DNA of 64,000 nt, taken from assembly GCF_900499075.1 (NCBI RefSeq), contig NZ_UIHC01000015.1, positions 1 to 64,000 on the forward strand, in the 5' to 3' direction. This document shows positions 16,794 to 26,530 of the stretch, piece by piece (the first letter of the stretch is position 1; every line of letters begins with the position of its first letter). The position numbers were made by a program, and so were the translations under genes. The stretch comes from Roseinatronobacter ekhonensis. GTDB lineage: Bacteria; Pseudomonadota; Alphaproteobacteria; Rhodobacterales; Rhodobacteraceae. Below the pieces are notes generated by a model. That model was not told the DNA's origin. It did not search any database and saw only the letters and a program-made list of their open reading frames with translations.

Positions 16794-18644
16794 TCACTCC
16801 GCGCCGGCTTCGGCGCTCTGGCGCGCCCACATTGCGGCGTAGCGCCCGCCTTGCGCAAGCAAGGCGTCATGCGTGCCCTCTTCGACAATGCGCCCGGCCT
16901 CCAGCACCACGATCCGGTCGGCCTCGACCACGGTGGACAGCCGGTGCGCGATCATCAGCACCGTGCGCCCCTGCCCCGCGCGGCGCAGGCTTTCCTGAAT
17001 ATCCTGCTCGGTTTGCGTATCCAGCGCGCTTGTCGCCTCGTCCAGCAGCAGGATCGGCGGGTCTTTCAAGAGCGTGCGGGCAATGCCCACGCGCTGCTTT
17101 TCGCCGCCCGACAGTTTCAGCCCGCGCTCGCCCACGGCTGTGTCATAGCCTTCGGGCAGCGACAGGATAAAGTCGTCAATGCGCGCGGCCTTGGCAGCGG
17201 CCTCCACCTCTGCGCGGGTCGCCCCTTCGCGCCCATAGGCGATGTTATAGGCGATGGTATCGTTGAACAGCACCGTGTCTTGCGGCACGACGCCGATGGC
17301 GGCGTGCAGGCTGGATTGGGTCACATCGCGCAGGTCTTGCCCGTCAATGCGCAACGCCCCGCCTGTTACATCGTAAAAGCGGAACAACAGCCGTCCGATG
17401 GTTGATTTGCCGGACCCGGACGGCCCGACAATCGCAACGCTTTGCCCCGGCGGCACAGTCAGGCTGACACCGTGCAGAATGGGCCTTGCTGGGTCATACC
17501 CGAAATGGACATCGTCCAGCACAACCTCGGCCCCTTTCACGGCAAGGGGTTTTGCATCGCGCGCGTCGGCAACATCGGTCGGTTGATCGAGCAGATCGAA
17601 CATATCCCCCATATCGACAAGCGCCTGACGGATTTCGCGGTACACCGTGCCCAGAAAGTTCAGCGGCAGGGTAATCTGGATCATGTAGGCGTTGACCATG
17701 ACGAAATCACCGACGGTCAGATCGCCCGATTGCACCCCCAGCGCGGCCAGCACCATGACCAGCACCAAGCCGGTGGTGATCAGCATCGCCTGTCCGAAAT
17801 TCAGAAAGGCCAGCGAATAGTTTGTCGCAACGGCGGCGCGCTCGTAATGTTGCATCGCGGAATCGTAGCGCCGCGCTTCCATCGCTTCGGCGTTGAAATA
17901 CTTGACGGTTTCGAAATTCAGCAGGCTGTCGATGGCCTTCTGGTTGGCGTCGGTGTCCTGCTCGTTCATCTCGCGCCGCTGCTTGACACGCCATTCGGTC
18001 ACTTTGAACGTGAACCAGACATAGAGCGCGATGGTCACAGCGACGACCACCAAGTAGCGCAGGTCGAATTGCCAGACGAAAATCGCCATGATCATGAGCA
18101 GTTGCAGGATTAGCGGAAAGATCGAGAACAGCATGAAGCGCAGCAGGAAATCCACACCTTTGACGCCGCGTTCGATGATCCTGCTCAGACCGCCGGTCTT
18201 GCGCGTGATGTGGTAGCGCAGGCTCAGACGGTGGATATGCTCGAAGGTTTCAAGCGCCAGTTGGCGCAGCGCCCGCTGGCCAACGCGGGTGAACAGCACG
18301 TTGCGCAATTCCTGAAAGCCGATTTCCATCAGCCGCGCGACCCCGTAGGCTACCGTCAGCCCGATCGCGCCAATGCCTAGCAGCCAGCCGGTGCCTTCGC
18401 CGCCCAGCGCATCGACCGCTGTTTTGTAAAAAAACGGTGTGCCAACCGCGACGATCTTGGCCAGCACCAGCATAGCCAAGGCAGCGACGACACGGTATTT
18501 GACCCAGTCCTGCCCGTCGGGCCACAAATATGGCACCACCCGGCGGATGGTGCGCAAGCCGCTCGCGCGCTCGCGCGCGGCTTCCTCCGAGGCGGGTCCG
18601 GGGATCGTATCGGCCTTCGGGGCCGTGGTGTCTTGCGAGGTCAT
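16794..18644 (-). CDS. Atm1-type ABC exporter (ABCB/HMT subfamily)
   Basis: A 616-residue half-transporter with an N-terminal six-helix membrane domain (about 45-345) fused to an ATPase domain (about 375-605). Motifs are Walker A GPSGSGKST, signature LSGGEKQRVGIARTLL and Walker B ILLLDEATSALD. The membrane domain carries the Atm1 hallmarks NFETVKYFNAE and VMVNAYMIQITLPLNFLGTVYREIRQ. Bacterial Atm1 proteins export glutathione-linked or metal-thiol compounds and support heavy-metal tolerance and Fe-S homeostasis. Direct substrate is not shown by sequence. It is preceded by the LysM gene on the same strand, 64 bp away. Confidence 0.9.
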   Translation of the reverse strand: MTSQDTTAPKADTIPGPASEEAARERASGLRTIRRVVPYLWPDGQDWVKYRVVAALAMLVLAKIVAVGTPFFYKTAVDALGGEGTGWLLGIGAIGLTVAYGVARLMEIGFQELRNVLFTRVGQRALRQLALETFEHIHRLSLRYHITRKTGGLSRIIERGVKGVDFLLRFMLFSIFPLILQLLMIMAIFVWQFDLRYLVVVAVTIALYVWFTFKVTEWRVKQRREMNEQDTDANQKAIDSLLNFETVKYFNAEAMEARRYDSAMQHYERAAVATNYSLAFLNFGQAMLITTGLVLVMVLAALGVQSGDLTVGDFVMVNAYMIQITLPLNFLGTVYREIRQALVDMGDMFDLLDQPTDVADARDAKPLAVKGAEVVLDDVHFGYDPARPILHGVSLTVPPGQSVAIVGPSGSGKSTIGRLLFRFYDVTGGALRIDGQDLRDVTQSSLHAAIGVVPQDTVLFNDTIAYNIAYGREGATRAEVEAAAKAARIDDFILSLPEGYDTAVGERGLKLSGGEKQRVGIARTLLKDPPILLLDEATSALDTQTEQDIQESLRRAGQGRTVLMIAHRLSTVVEADRIVVLEAGRIVEEGTHDALLAQGGRYAAMWARQSAEAGAE

Positions 18645-18708
18645 GGCGGGCTTTCAAGCTTGCTTGCCCGCTATCTAGGCCTTTGCCCTGCCAATGGCCA
18701 GAGCCGCG

Positions 18709-19935
18709 CTATTGCGTGGCGCGGTCCGGCACGACAAAAACCTGCCCCGGATAGATCAGGTCGGGATCACGGATCTGATCGCGGTTGGCGTCAAAAATGC
18801 GCATGAAGCGCCGCCCGTCGCCGTATTTCTGCTCTGACATGTCCCAAAGCGTGTTGCCGGGCTGCACGATCAGCGCCCTAGGGCCGTCGGCGTCGCGCGC
18901 CAGTTCCGGCGTGACCCGCTCGAACGGGATTTCCGCGCGCGAGGTGACTTGGGCTGCGGCATCCAACTCGTCCACACGCAAGCGATAGACTCCGCGTTCA
19001 ATGCCCGCCAACTGGGCTTGCCACGCGCCGTCGACATCGGCGCGGGTTCGGATGATTGGCTGGTTGTCGAGATAGATCTGGATATCGGCCAGCCCGCGCC
19101 CGCTGCGCCCGCCCATGACCACTTCGCCGTCGCGGTCATACACCACGGAATCGATTACCACGCTGGTCTGGGCGCCGCCCGCTTGCGGCAGGCGCGGAGC
19201 TTCGCCCAGCACCTGAACCGAGCCATCCGCGCGCAACAGCACCGCCAAGGGCGTGCCATCCGCTTCGGGTTCCTGCGCGCGGGCCACGGCATCGGGCAAG
19301 TCAGGCGGTCCCACCGAGCGCGGTGCCGCGCTATCGGCCTCTGCAGGCAGGCTTGGGCGTGCAGGCGCGTCGGGTGCACCAAAGAGCGGTTCGGTCGCCA
19401 CTTCACGCGCGATCCCGCGCGGGGCATCCCCGGCACTCGCCGCCAGATCAGAGCTGCTTGGCGCCAACATCAACGTATCGGCAGACCGGATACGTCCGCC
19501 TTCGGGCAAGCGCACCTCCAGTTCCAGCACACGCGGCGTTCGGCTGGGTTCGACATCGAACATCATCACGAACTCGCCCGCGCCGGAACTGACGGTTTGC
19601 GACACTTGCAACTCGTCGATCAGCGCGGCAACCTGAACGCGCGCGGGGGCCTTGCCCGCCACCAACACATTCCCAAGGTCGGTGACACGGACAATGTCGA
19701 ATTGCGGCGCCGCGTCGTTCATCACGTCCAAGGCCGCGACCTGCACATCCGACGCAATCTCGGGCGCGGGCGCGCTGACGATGTCAGGGGCAATCATCTG
19801 GACGCTCGGTGGGGGCAGTTGCGGCGCGTCCTGCTCCGGGAACACGACCATATAGGCCACGCTGGCCGCGCCGGCGACGGCCACGGACCCGACCGCCCAT
19901 TGCGCCAGAACGTCCTTCGGCACGTATTTCAACAT
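18709..19935 (-). CDS. LysM-domain envelope protein
   Basis: A 408-residue protein with an N-terminal membrane anchor (about residues 13-32), a long proline/alanine-rich spacer, Ig-like beta segments and a C-terminal LysM domain (about 355-405; VQPGNTLWDMSEQKYGDGRR...IYPGQVFVVP). LysM binds N-acetylglucosamine glycans, so the protein likely tethers the cytoplasmic membrane to peptidoglycan. No catalytic domain is present. Homologues in Rhodobacterales are annotated only as LysM or peptidoglycan-binding proteins. It is divergent from the LOG-family gene and upstream of the Atm1 gene. Confidence 0.85.
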   Translation of the reverse strand: MLKYVPKDVLAQWAVGSVAVAGAASVAYMVVFPEQDAPQLPPPSVQMIAPDIVSAPAPEIASDVQVAALDVMNDAAPQFDIVRVTDLGNVLVAGKAPARVQVAALIDELQVSQTVSSGAGEFVMMFDVEPSRTPRVLELEVRLPEGGRIRSADTLMLAPSSSDLAASAGDAPRGIAREVATEPLFGAPDAPARPSLPAEADSAAPRSVGPPDLPDAVARAQEPEADGTPLAVLLRADGSVQVLGEAPRLPQAGGAQTSVVIDSVVYDRDGEVVMGGRSGRGLADIQIYLDNQPIIRTRADVDGAWQAQLAGIERGVYRLRVDELDAAAQVTSRAEIPFERVTPELARDADGPRALIVQPGNTLWDMSEQKYGDGRRFMRIFDANRDQIRDPDLIYPGQVFVVPDRATQ

Positions 19936-20039
19936 GGCAAACCCCCAGCGGCGCGCAACTCACAGCCCATCCGCAACTTGCACAAAGCTAACAACCCAGT
20001 TACCTGCTGCCAATCATTTCGCTACAAGGTCTATACACC

Positions 20040-20600
20040 ATGTCAAGCCCGACCCCATCTATTTGTGTATTTTGTGGCGCACGGGCCGGAAATGATCCGG
20101 CCTTTGTGGCTGATGCAAAGGCTTTTGGCGGCAAGATCGCCCAAAAGCAGTGGCGATTGGTTTATGGCGCAGGCGATGTCGGGCTGATGGGCGAAGTTGC
20201 ACGCGCCTGCATGGCGGCGGGCGGCGACACTTTCGGGGTGATCCCCACCCACCTGATGCAAGGCGAGGTCGCAAAGCGAGATCTGCGCACGCTGGTCGTG
20301 ACCGAAACGATGCACGAGCGCAAAAAGGTCATGTTCAGCAATTCCGACGCGGTGGTTGTGCTGCCCGGCGGTGCAGGGTCGCTGGACGAGTTTTTCGAAG
20401 TGCTGACATGGCGGCAACTGGGCTTGCACGCGCGGCCCATTTTCATACTTAACACCGGCGGCTATTGGACGCCTTTGGCCGCGCTGATCGACAATATAAT
20501 CGCGCAAGGTTTTGCCGACCCCAGCTTGCGCGGGTTCTTTACCCTGTGCGACAGCGTGGACGAGGTTGTGAAGGGGTTGGACGCGGCGTTGGCCGACTGA
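20040..20600 (+). CDS. LOG family protein (TIGR00730), nucleoside-5'-monophosphate phosphoribohydrolase
   Basis: A 186-residue Rossmann-fold protein of the LOG/lysine-decarboxylase-like family. The nucleotide-binding motif is GAGDVGLMGEVARA and the catalytic motif is the PGGxGTxxE type, here PGGAGSLDEFFE (Ser replaces Thr, with Arg in MHERKK upstream). Members cleave cytokinin riboside monophosphates or AMP to free base and ribose 5-phosphate. The bacterial role is often nucleotide scavenging. The start is the ATG at 20040. It is followed by an AT-rich segment of different composition. Confidence 0.88.
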   Translation: MSSPTPSICVFCGARAGNDPAFVADAKAFGGKIAQKQWRLVYGAGDVGLMGEVARACMAAGGDTFGVIPTHLMQGEVAKRDLRTLVVTETMHERKKVMFSNSDAVVVLPGGAGSLDEFFEVLTWRQLGLHARPIFILNTGGYWTPLAALIDNIIAQGFADPSLRGFFTLCDSVDEVVKGLDAALAD

Positions 20601-20671
20601 CTTTTGCGGCGCGGAACAAGGGCGAAGCCCGCCCGCCCAACAACGCTCCTACTAAATCTTAAGAAAGGTTA

Positions 20672-21358
20672 TCACAAGAAGTAATCTAAAACCCAAGGAA
20701 GTGTTGAGTAAAAAACACCTACAATAAAAAGACCAATCCCACAGACTTCTAGTGCAACACTACTATCGAACAGATCACTTACATCCGAACGCAACTTCTC
20801 AACTTCCGTGATTGATGCCTTCCCAAGATCATCAATTTTCTGATCAATTCTAGCAAAACCTGAAGCTTGTTGTCCTGAAATATCGTTCAATGTTTTGCGA
20901 ATATCTAAAATATCACTCTCCAAACGAACAATACGCTCAGATGTTGAAAGTTGTCTACTATTGGCGTTTCCAATTTGACCCACCAATGTGGCAGAAACCT
21001 TCGCATGAGCATGGACAGAGACCACTCTCACTCTATCGAATGGTAGCAAAGGCATAGCAATAAAATATCCATAAAGCCTTGATGGGATAGACAATAATCC
21101 AAAATGCTTAAGATTGGAATTCACACCAATGATCGTAAGGCAAAATCCTGCAATTTGAATTACTACTCCGTAAATTACAATATGATCGCGAGATATTGGA
21201 TCAGTCCAAAAAAGATATACCGGTCCCAATCCAACTACTAGTAGAGATAAAAAAACAAGCCACCCGCTCCAGCCCCTTAAAAACCATCTGCCAAGCGTCA
21301 GACTTCTTTTTATCCATTGCTTGAAGGTTAGCCGCCGCCATTCATAGAAACTATCCAT
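20672..21358 (-). CDS. AT-rich orphan membrane protein with coiled coil, unknown function
   Basis: A 228-residue protein that I do not recognise. Two membrane segments lie near the N-terminus (about 30-50, GWLVFLSLLVVGLGPVYLFW, and 62-82), then a soluble region (100-195) containing heptad-like helices (ERIVRLESDILDIRKTL...IDQKIDDLG), then a third membrane segment at the extreme C-terminus (about 200-226). Base composition is sharply lower in G+C than the neighbours (one 60-bp row counted at 38%) and codon use is A/T-ending, which indicates acquisition by transfer. It is a single gene between the LOG gene and uvrA, with no recombinase or repeat flanking it. A perfect palindrome lies just upstream of its start. 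Confidence 0.75.
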   Translation of the reverse strand: MDSFYEWRRLTFKQWIKRSLTLGRWFLRGWSGWLVFLSLLVVGLGPVYLFWTDPISRDHIVIYGVVIQIAGFCLTIIGVNSNLKHFGLLSIPSRLYGYFIAMPLLPFDRVRVVSVHAHAKVSATLVGQIGNANSRQLSTSERIVRLESDILDIRKTLNDISGQQASGFARIDQKIDDLGKASITEVEKLRSDVSDLFDSSVALEVCGIGLFIVGVFYSTLPWVLDYFL

Positions 21359-21378
21359 GGAATTTCTTGAGCCTCAGG

Positions 21379-21393
21379 TCAATTCCGAATTGA
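21379..21393. promoter_or_regulatory. palindrome upstream of the orphan gene
   Basis: A perfect inverted repeat TCAATT-CCG-AATTGA ends 20 bp before the start codon at 21358. Position and symmetry suit a transcriptional operator, possibly for a regulator encoded elsewhere. The stretch 21359-21484 has no gene. Confidence 0.35.
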
Positions 21394-21484
21394 TCATGTT
21401 TCATTTTGATTTCATTGGCCTTGGTTTTTTTTGAAGTGAGCAACGCTAATCGCAGTGGCATTTATGCTTGTCCCGGGTCAAGGT

Positions 21485-24337
21485 CTACTCCGCCGCCACC
21501 CGTTTCGGCTTCAACAGCGGTGCCAGATAGCGGCCGGTATGGCTTGCCTCGACCTTGGCCACAGCCTCCGGCGTGCCGGTGGCGACAAGCTGCCCACCAC
21601 CATCACCGCCCTCGGGGCCGATGTCGATAATCCAATCGGCGGTTTTAACCACGTCCAGATTGTGTTCGATCACCACCACCGTGTTGCCCTGATCGACCAG
21701 TTCGTGCAGCACTTCCAATAGCTTGCGCACATCCTCGAAATGCAGGCCCGTGGTCGGCTCATCCAAGATATACAAGGTCCGCCCGGTCGAACGCCGCGCC
21801 AGTTCCTTCGACAGCTTCACACGCTGCGCCTCGCCGCCCGACAGGGTCGTCGCTTGCTGACCTACTTTGATATAGCCCAAGCCGACGCGCATCAACGCAT
21901 CCATCTTCTCGCGGATCGACGGCACGGCCTCGAAGAAGCCCTGCGCTTCTTCCACGGTCATATCCAGCACATCGGCGATGGATTTGCCCTTGAACAGCAC
22001 TTCCAGCGTTTCGCGGTTGTAGCGTTTGCCCTTGCAGGTCTCGCACTCGACATAAACATCGGGTAGGAAGTTCATCTCGATCTTCAGCACACCGTCGCCT
22101 TGGCACGCCTCGCACCGCCCGCCCTTCACGTTAAAGCTGAAACGACCGGGCTTGTAGCCGCGCGTGCGCGATTCCGGCAGGCCCGCGAACCAGTCGCGGA
22201 TCGGGCCGAACGCGCCCGTATAGGTCGCGGGATTGGACCGAGGTGTGCGCCCGATGGGCCGCTGGTCAATGTCGATGACCTTGTCCAACTGCTCGAGCCC
22301 CTTGATCGTCTCGCAGGGCGCGGGCGTCTGGCGCGCGCCGTTCAGCCGCATGGACGCGGTCTTGAATAACGTCTCGATCGTCAGCGTGGATTTGCCGCCC
22401 CCCGACACGCCGGTCACGCAGACGAATTTTCCTAGAGGAAAATCCACCGACACATCTTGCAGGTTGTTGCCGCTGGCTTTCACGACCTTCAGCTTCTTGC
22501 CATTGCCCTTGCGGCGGGTTTTCGGCACCGGCACCTCTCGTGTGCCGGTCAGGTATTGGCCGGTCACGCTGGCCGGGTCGGCCATGATCTGCGCGGGCGA
22601 ACCCTGCGCCACGATCTGGCCGCCATGTACCCCCGCACCGGGGCCGATATCCAGAACGAAATCGGCGGTGCGGATGGCTTCCTCGTCATGCTCGACCACG
22701 ATCACCGTGTTGCCTTGGTCGCGCAGGTTGCGCAGCGTCACCAGCAGTCGGTCATTGTCGCGCTGGTGCAGGCCAATGCTCGGCTCGTCCAGCACATACA
22801 GCACCCCTGTCAACCCGCTGCCGATCTGGCTGGCCAAGCGGATGCGCTGGCTTTCGCCGCCCGAAAGTGTGCCCGCGTGCCGCCCCAGCGTCAGGTAATC
22901 CAGCCCCACATTGACCAGAAAGCCCAAGCGTTCACGGATTTCCTTCAGGATCGCGCGCGCGATCTCGTTCTTTTGCTTGGTCAGCGCGTCGGGCACGGTC
23001 TGCACCCAATCGAGCGCGTCCTTAATCGCCATTTCGGTGACCTGCCCGATATGCAAGCCGCCGATTTTGACCGCCAAGGCTTCGGGCCGCAGCCGGTGGC
23101 CACCGCACGCACCACACGCACGGTTGTTCTGGTATTGCTCGAAATCCTCGCGCACCCAAGCGCTGTCGGTTTCGCGGTAGCGGCGTTCCATATTGGGAAT
23201 GACGCCCTCGAACGCGCGGGTGACGTTATAGACGCGCCCGCCCTCGTCGTATCGAAAGGGCAGCTCCTCACCGTTCGAACCGTAAAGCAAGACCTGCTTC
23301 ACATGCGCAGGCAGGTCTTTCCATAGGGTTTTTGCGTCGAATTCGTATTGCGCGGCAAGCGATTGAATAGTTTGCAGGAAATAGGGCGACTTGCCCTTGC
23401 GCCATGGGGCAATTGCCCCGTCATACAGTTTCAGCGCGTGGTCGGGCACGACAAGGCGTTCGTCAAAGAACAGTTCTACCCCCAACCCGTCACATTCGGT
23501 GCAGGCCCCCGTGGGCGCGTTGAAGGAGAACAGGCGCGGCTCAATTTCCGAGATGGTGAAGCCGCTGACCGGACAGGCGAATTTCTCAGAGAACGTCAGG
23601 CGTTCGCCGTCTTCTTTCGCTTCCTCCAGCACGGCAATGCCATCGGCGAGGTCCAATGCCGTGCGGAACGAATCTGCCAGCCGCGTCTCGATCCCCTCGC
23701 GCACCACGATCCGGTCCACCACCACGTCGATGTCGTGGCGGAATTTCTTGTCCAACGTGGGCGGCTCGTCCAATTCGTAGAATTGCCCGTCCACCTTCAC
23801 CCGCTGAAACCCCTGCTTGCGCAACTCCAGAAATTCCTTGCGGTATTCGCCCTTGCGGTCGCGCACGATGGGAGCAAGCAGATAGGCGCGCGTCCCTTCC
23901 TCCAGGCCCATAACGCGGTCGACCATGTCCTGAACTTGTTGCGCCTCGATCGGCAGTCCGGTGGCCGGGCTATAGGGCGTGCCCGCACGCGCGAACAGCA
24001 GGCGCATGTAATCGTAAATTTCCGTGACCGTGCCGACGGTGGAGCGTGGGTTCTTGCTCGTGGTCTTCTGCTCGATGGAAATCGCGGGTGACAGGCCCGA
24101 AATATGGTCCGTGTCCGGCTTTTGCATCATGTCGAGGAACTGGCGCGCGTAGGCCGACAGGCTTTCGACATAACGGCGCTGCCCTTCGGCATAGATCGTG
24201 TCAAACGCCAGCGACGACTTGCCTGACCCTGACAGCCCGGTAATGACCACAAGCTGGTCGCGCGGCAGGTCCACGTCGATATTCTTCAGATTATGCTCGC
24301 GCGCGCCGCGCACCTCGATGTATTTCTGCTCGGCCAT
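21485..24337 (-). CDS. uvrA: excinuclease ABC subunit A
   Basis: A 950-residue UvrA, the damage-recognition ATPase of nucleotide excision repair. Both ABC modules are complete: Walker [15 protein letters not shown] near the N-terminus and [10 protein letters not shown] in the second half, with signatures [12 protein letters not shown] and [11 protein letters not shown]. The zinc-finger cysteines CTECDG, CGACGG and CEACQGDG...CETCKG are present. The second ATG (24337) is chosen because AGAGGG lies 6 bp upstream of it but abuts the first ATG at 24343. A near-consensus SOS box lies upstream. It sits divergent from the rhodanese gene. Confidence 0.97.
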   Translation of the reverse strand: MAEQKYIEVRGAREHNLKNIDVDLPRDQLVVITGLSGSGKSSLAFDTIYAEGQRRYVESLSAYARQFLDMMQKPDTDHISGLSPAISIEQKTTSKNPRSTVGTVTEIYDYMRLLFARAGTPYSPATGLPIEAQQVQDMVDRVMGLEEGTRAYLLAPIVRDRKGEYRKEFLELRKQGFQRVKVDGQFYELDEPPTLDKKFRHDIDVVVDRIVVREGIETRLADSFRTALDLADGIAVLEEAKEDGERLTFSEKFACPVSGFTISEIEPRLFSFNAPTGACTECDGLGVELFFDERLVVPDHALKLYDGAIAPWRKGKSPYFLQTIQSLAAQYEFDAKTLWKDLPAHVKQVLLYGSNGEELPFRYDEGGRVYNVTRAFEGVIPNMERRYRETDSAWVREDFEQYQNNRACGACGGHRLRPEALAVKIGGLHIGQVTEMAIKDALDWVQTVPDALTKQKNEIARAILKEIRERLGFLVNVGLDYLTLGRHAGTLSGGESQRIRLASQIGSGLTGVLYVLDEPSIGLHQRDNDRLLVTLRNLRDQGNTVIVVEHDEEAIRTADFVLDIGPGAGVHGGQIVAQGSPAQIMADPASVTGQYLTGTREVPVPKTRRKGNGKKLKVVKASGNNLQDVSVDFPLGKFVCVTGVSGGGKSTLTIETLFKTASMRLNGARQTPAPCETIKGLEQLDKVIDIDQRPIGRTPRSNPATYTGAFGPIRDWFAGLPESRTRGYKPGRFSFNVKGGRCEACQGDGVLKIEMNFLPDVYVECETCKGKRYNRETLEVLFKGKSIADVLDMTVEEAQGFFEAVPSIREKMDALMRVGLGYIKVGQQATTLSGGEAQRVKLSKELARRSTGRTLYILDEPTTGLHFEDVRKLLEVLHELVDQGNTVVVIEHNLDVVKTADWIIDIGPEGGDGGGQLVATGTPEAVAKVEASHTGRYLAPLLKPKRVAAE

Positions 24338-24404
24338 GGCCATCCCTCTCGCGCTTCATCCGGCAAGATAGCGGGACGGGACCGAGTCTCCAATCGAATT
24401 CTGT

Positions 24405-24419
24405 GAACAAATGGTAAAC
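24405..24419 (-). promoter_or_regulatory. candidate LexA (SOS) box of uvrA
   Basis: On the minus strand the sequence reads GTTT-N7-GTTC, one mismatch from the alphaproteobacterial LexA box GTTC-N7-GTTC. It lies about 68 bp upstream of the uvrA start codon. uvrA is a known LexA target in Rhodobacter-type bacteria, which supports the call. The match is by eye and the site has not been scored against a genome background. Confidence 0.5.
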
Positions 24420-24555
24420 ATTTGGATGCAACGCCACAAATTTCACACGAGACCTGCGATAGACAGAATATACATTCATTAAAGTGAATTTATTTCTTGC
24501 AAACGGCCCCCCAAGCACCAATCTACGCACAATGATGTTCAGAAAGGCCGCACAC

Positions 24556-24915
24556 ATGTTCGGATTCCTCACCAAAACCCACCCCGCGCGGATCGACCCG
24601 TCAGAAGCGGTTGCCCGTGCCAAGGCCGGTACACTCACCGTGATCGACGTGCGCGAAACGGGCGAATTGCGCCAGTCAGGCAAGGCCAGGGGCGCGTTGC
24701 ACATACCGCTTGGCCAGATCGGCGCGCAAACCGACCCGAATAGCGGCCATTTCAACCGCAACCTCGATACCGGCAAAGCGGTCGCGCTCTACTGCGCGTC
24801 GGGCGCACGGTCGGGGCGTGCGGCGGATATCTTGCGCGCCAATGGGTTTGCAGAGGTCTACAATCTTGGCACGCTGCAAGATTGGCAACTCTCGGGCGGC
24901 GCGGTGGTTCGCTGA
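24556..24915 (+). CDS. rhodanese-like sulfurtransferase
   Basis: A 119-residue single-domain rhodanese. The family segments are VIDVRETGELRQSG, ALHIPLGQI and the active-site loop ALYCASGARSGRAA, where the cysteine carries the persulfide. The C-terminal VYNLGTLQDWQLSGGAVV completes the fold. The ATG at 24556 follows AGAAAGG; two closely spaced ATGs at 24532/24535 are alternatives that would add a short unrelated N-terminus. It is likely cytoplasmic, as no signal peptide is seen. The physiological sulfur acceptor is unknown. Confidence 0.88.
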   Translation: MFGFLTKTHPARIDPSEAVARAKAGTLTVIDVRETGELRQSGKARGALHIPLGQIGAQTDPNSGHFNRNLDTGKAVALYCASGARSGRAADILRANGFAEVYNLGTLQDWQLSGGAVVR

Positions 24916-24937
24916 CCTTTCAACAAGCACCAACCGC

Positions 24938-24964
24938 AAAGCCCGCGACGCAGTCGCGGGCTTT
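24938..24964. terminator. bidirectional hairpin between rhodanese and lpd
   Basis: A perfect stem AAAGCCCGCGAC / GTCGCGGGCTTT with a 3-base loop sits between two convergent genes. The U tract is short on both strands, so termination strength is uncertain. Confidence 0.6.
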
Positions 24965-25008
24965 GGACATAGACTTGCGGCCGCAAGGCCGCTCCGCTTG
25001 GTCAGCTT

Positions 25009-26403
25009 TCAGAAATGGATCGCGCGGCCATACGCGTCCAGAACCGACTCGTGCATCATCTCTGACAGCGTCGGGTGCGGGAAGACCGTCGCCATCAGGT
25101 CCTCTTCCGTGGTTTCCAACTGGCGACCCACGACGTAGCCTTGGATCAACTCGGTAACTTCCGCGCCAACCATATGCGCGCCCAACAGCTCGCCGGTTTT
25201 CGCGTCGAACACCGTCTTGATCATGCCTTCCGGTTCGCCCAGTGCAATCGCCTTTCCGTTGCCCATGAACGGGAAGCGGCCGACCTTGATGTCCATGCCT
25301 TTCTCTTTTGCCTGTGCTTCGGTCAGCCCGACGCTGGCGATCTGCGGGTGGCAATAGGTGCAGCCAGCAATGCTGTCAGGGTCCACCGCGTGCGGGTGCC
25401 CCCCTGCGATCAACTCGGCCACCATCACACCTTCATGGCTGGCCTTATGCGCCAGCCAAGGACCGTTGGTTGCATCGCCGATCACAAAAAGCCCTTCGAC
25501 CCCGGTGCGGCAATATTCATCCGTCACAACGAAAGAACGGTCGATCTTTGCGCCCGCTTCTTCCAGCCCGACCCCTTCGGTATTGGCTACAATCCCAACG
25601 GCGGATATCACCGTGTCGAATTCGTGCTGTTCGACCTTGCCGCCGCGCTCTATATGCGCAGTCACTTTGGGGGCTTTGCGATCCAGCTTCTTGACCATGG
25701 CTTTTTCCATGATCGTCATGCCTTGCTTGGTGAATTGCTTTTTGGCAAAGGCGCTGATCTCGGCATCTTCCACCGGCAGAATGCGGTCCTGCACTTCGAC
25801 CACGGTCACATCCGCGCCGAGTGTATTGAAGAAGCTGGCAAATTCGATCCCGATCGCGCCGGACCCGATGACCAGCAGCTTTTTCGGCATCCGCTTCGGC
25901 GTCAGCGCGTGTTTATAAGTCCAGACCAGATCGCCATCGGCTTCAAGTCCCGGCAATTCGCGGGCGCGCGCACCAGTGGCAAGGATGATGTTCTTCGCCT
26001 GCAGCTCCTCATCGCCCTTGTCGGTCGTGACCGACACACGCCCCTTGCCCGCCAATTTGGCGGCACCCATGATGACCGTGACCTTGTTTTTCTTCAGCAG
26101 GTGGCCAACGCCACTTGTCAGCTGACCCGCGACCCCGCGCGAGCGTTTGACCACAGCATCCAGATCATAGCTGATCTTGTCCGCGCTCAGGCCGAACTCC
26201 TTGGCGCGGTGCATCAGGTGGAACACTTCGGCAGAGCGCAGCATGGCTTTGGTCGGAATGCAGCCCCAGTTCAGGCAGATGCCGCCAAGATGCTCACGTT
26301 CGACAACTGCGACCGATTTGCCAAGCTGAGCGGCACGAATGGCCGCGACATACCCGCCGGGGCCTGCCCCGATTACAACAACGTCAAACGTTTTGGCCGC
26401 CAT
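25009..26403 (-). CDS. lpdA: dihydrolipoyl dehydrogenase (E3)
   Basis: A 464-residue flavoprotein disulfide reductase that reoxidises dihydrolipoyl groups of 2-oxoacid dehydrogenase complexes, reducing NAD+. The FAD motif is VVIGAGPGGYVAAIRAAQLG and the redox disulfide is Cys43/Cys48 in GGICLNWGCIPTKA. The NAD-binding GSGAIGIEFASFF motif, the FVIGDAT motif and the C-terminal HPTLSE with the catalytic His-Glu pair are all present. It stands apart from pdh or suc genes, probably as its own transcript. AGGAGGA precedes the ATG. A palindrome lies about 33 bp upstream of the start. Confidence 0.95.
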   Translation of the reverse strand: MAAKTFDVVVIGAGPGGYVAAIRAAQLGKSVAVVEREHLGGICLNWGCIPTKAMLRSAEVFHLMHRAKEFGLSADKISYDLDAVVKRSRGVAGQLTSGVGHLLKKNKVTVIMGAAKLAGKGRVSVTTDKGDEELQAKNIILATGARARELPGLEADGDLVWTYKHALTPKRMPKKLLVIGSGAIGIEFASFFNTLGADVTVVEVQDRILPVEDAEISAFAKKQFTKQGMTIMEKAMVKKLDRKAPKVTAHIERGGKVEQHEFDTVISAVGIVANTEGVGLEEAGAKIDRSFVVTDEYCRTGVEGLFVIGDATNGPWLAHKASHEGVMVAELIAGGHPHAVDPDSIAGCTYCHPQIASVGLTEAQAKEKGMDIKVGRFPFMGNGKAIALGEPEGMIKTVFDAKTGELLGAHMVGAEVTELIQGYVVGRQLETTEEDLMATVFPHPTLSEMMHESVLDAYGRAIHF

Positions 26404-26435
26404 GCGAATGTCTCCTCCTGAAGCGCAATGCGAAA

Positions 26436-26455
26436 TTAGTTTGGCATTAAACTAA
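26436..26455. promoter_or_regulatory. palindrome upstream of lpdA
   Basis: A perfect inverted repeat TTAGTTT-N6-AAACTAA in an AT-rich patch begins about 33 bp upstream of the lpdA start codon, a plausible operator or promoter-overlapping site. No matching regulator is encoded in the window. Confidence 0.35.
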
Positions 26456-26530
26456 ATTTTGCGCTGCCGCAACGCATAGGCAGAAACCCCGCCATGCTTG
26501 GGGCGCATGGCTAGCCAGCGCCGGGCCGGG

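Noticed and set aside
25075-26421. 448-codon open frame opposite lpdA
   Set aside because: Arises from the high G+C content and lacks any recognisable domain; lpdA on the other strand has complete motifs.
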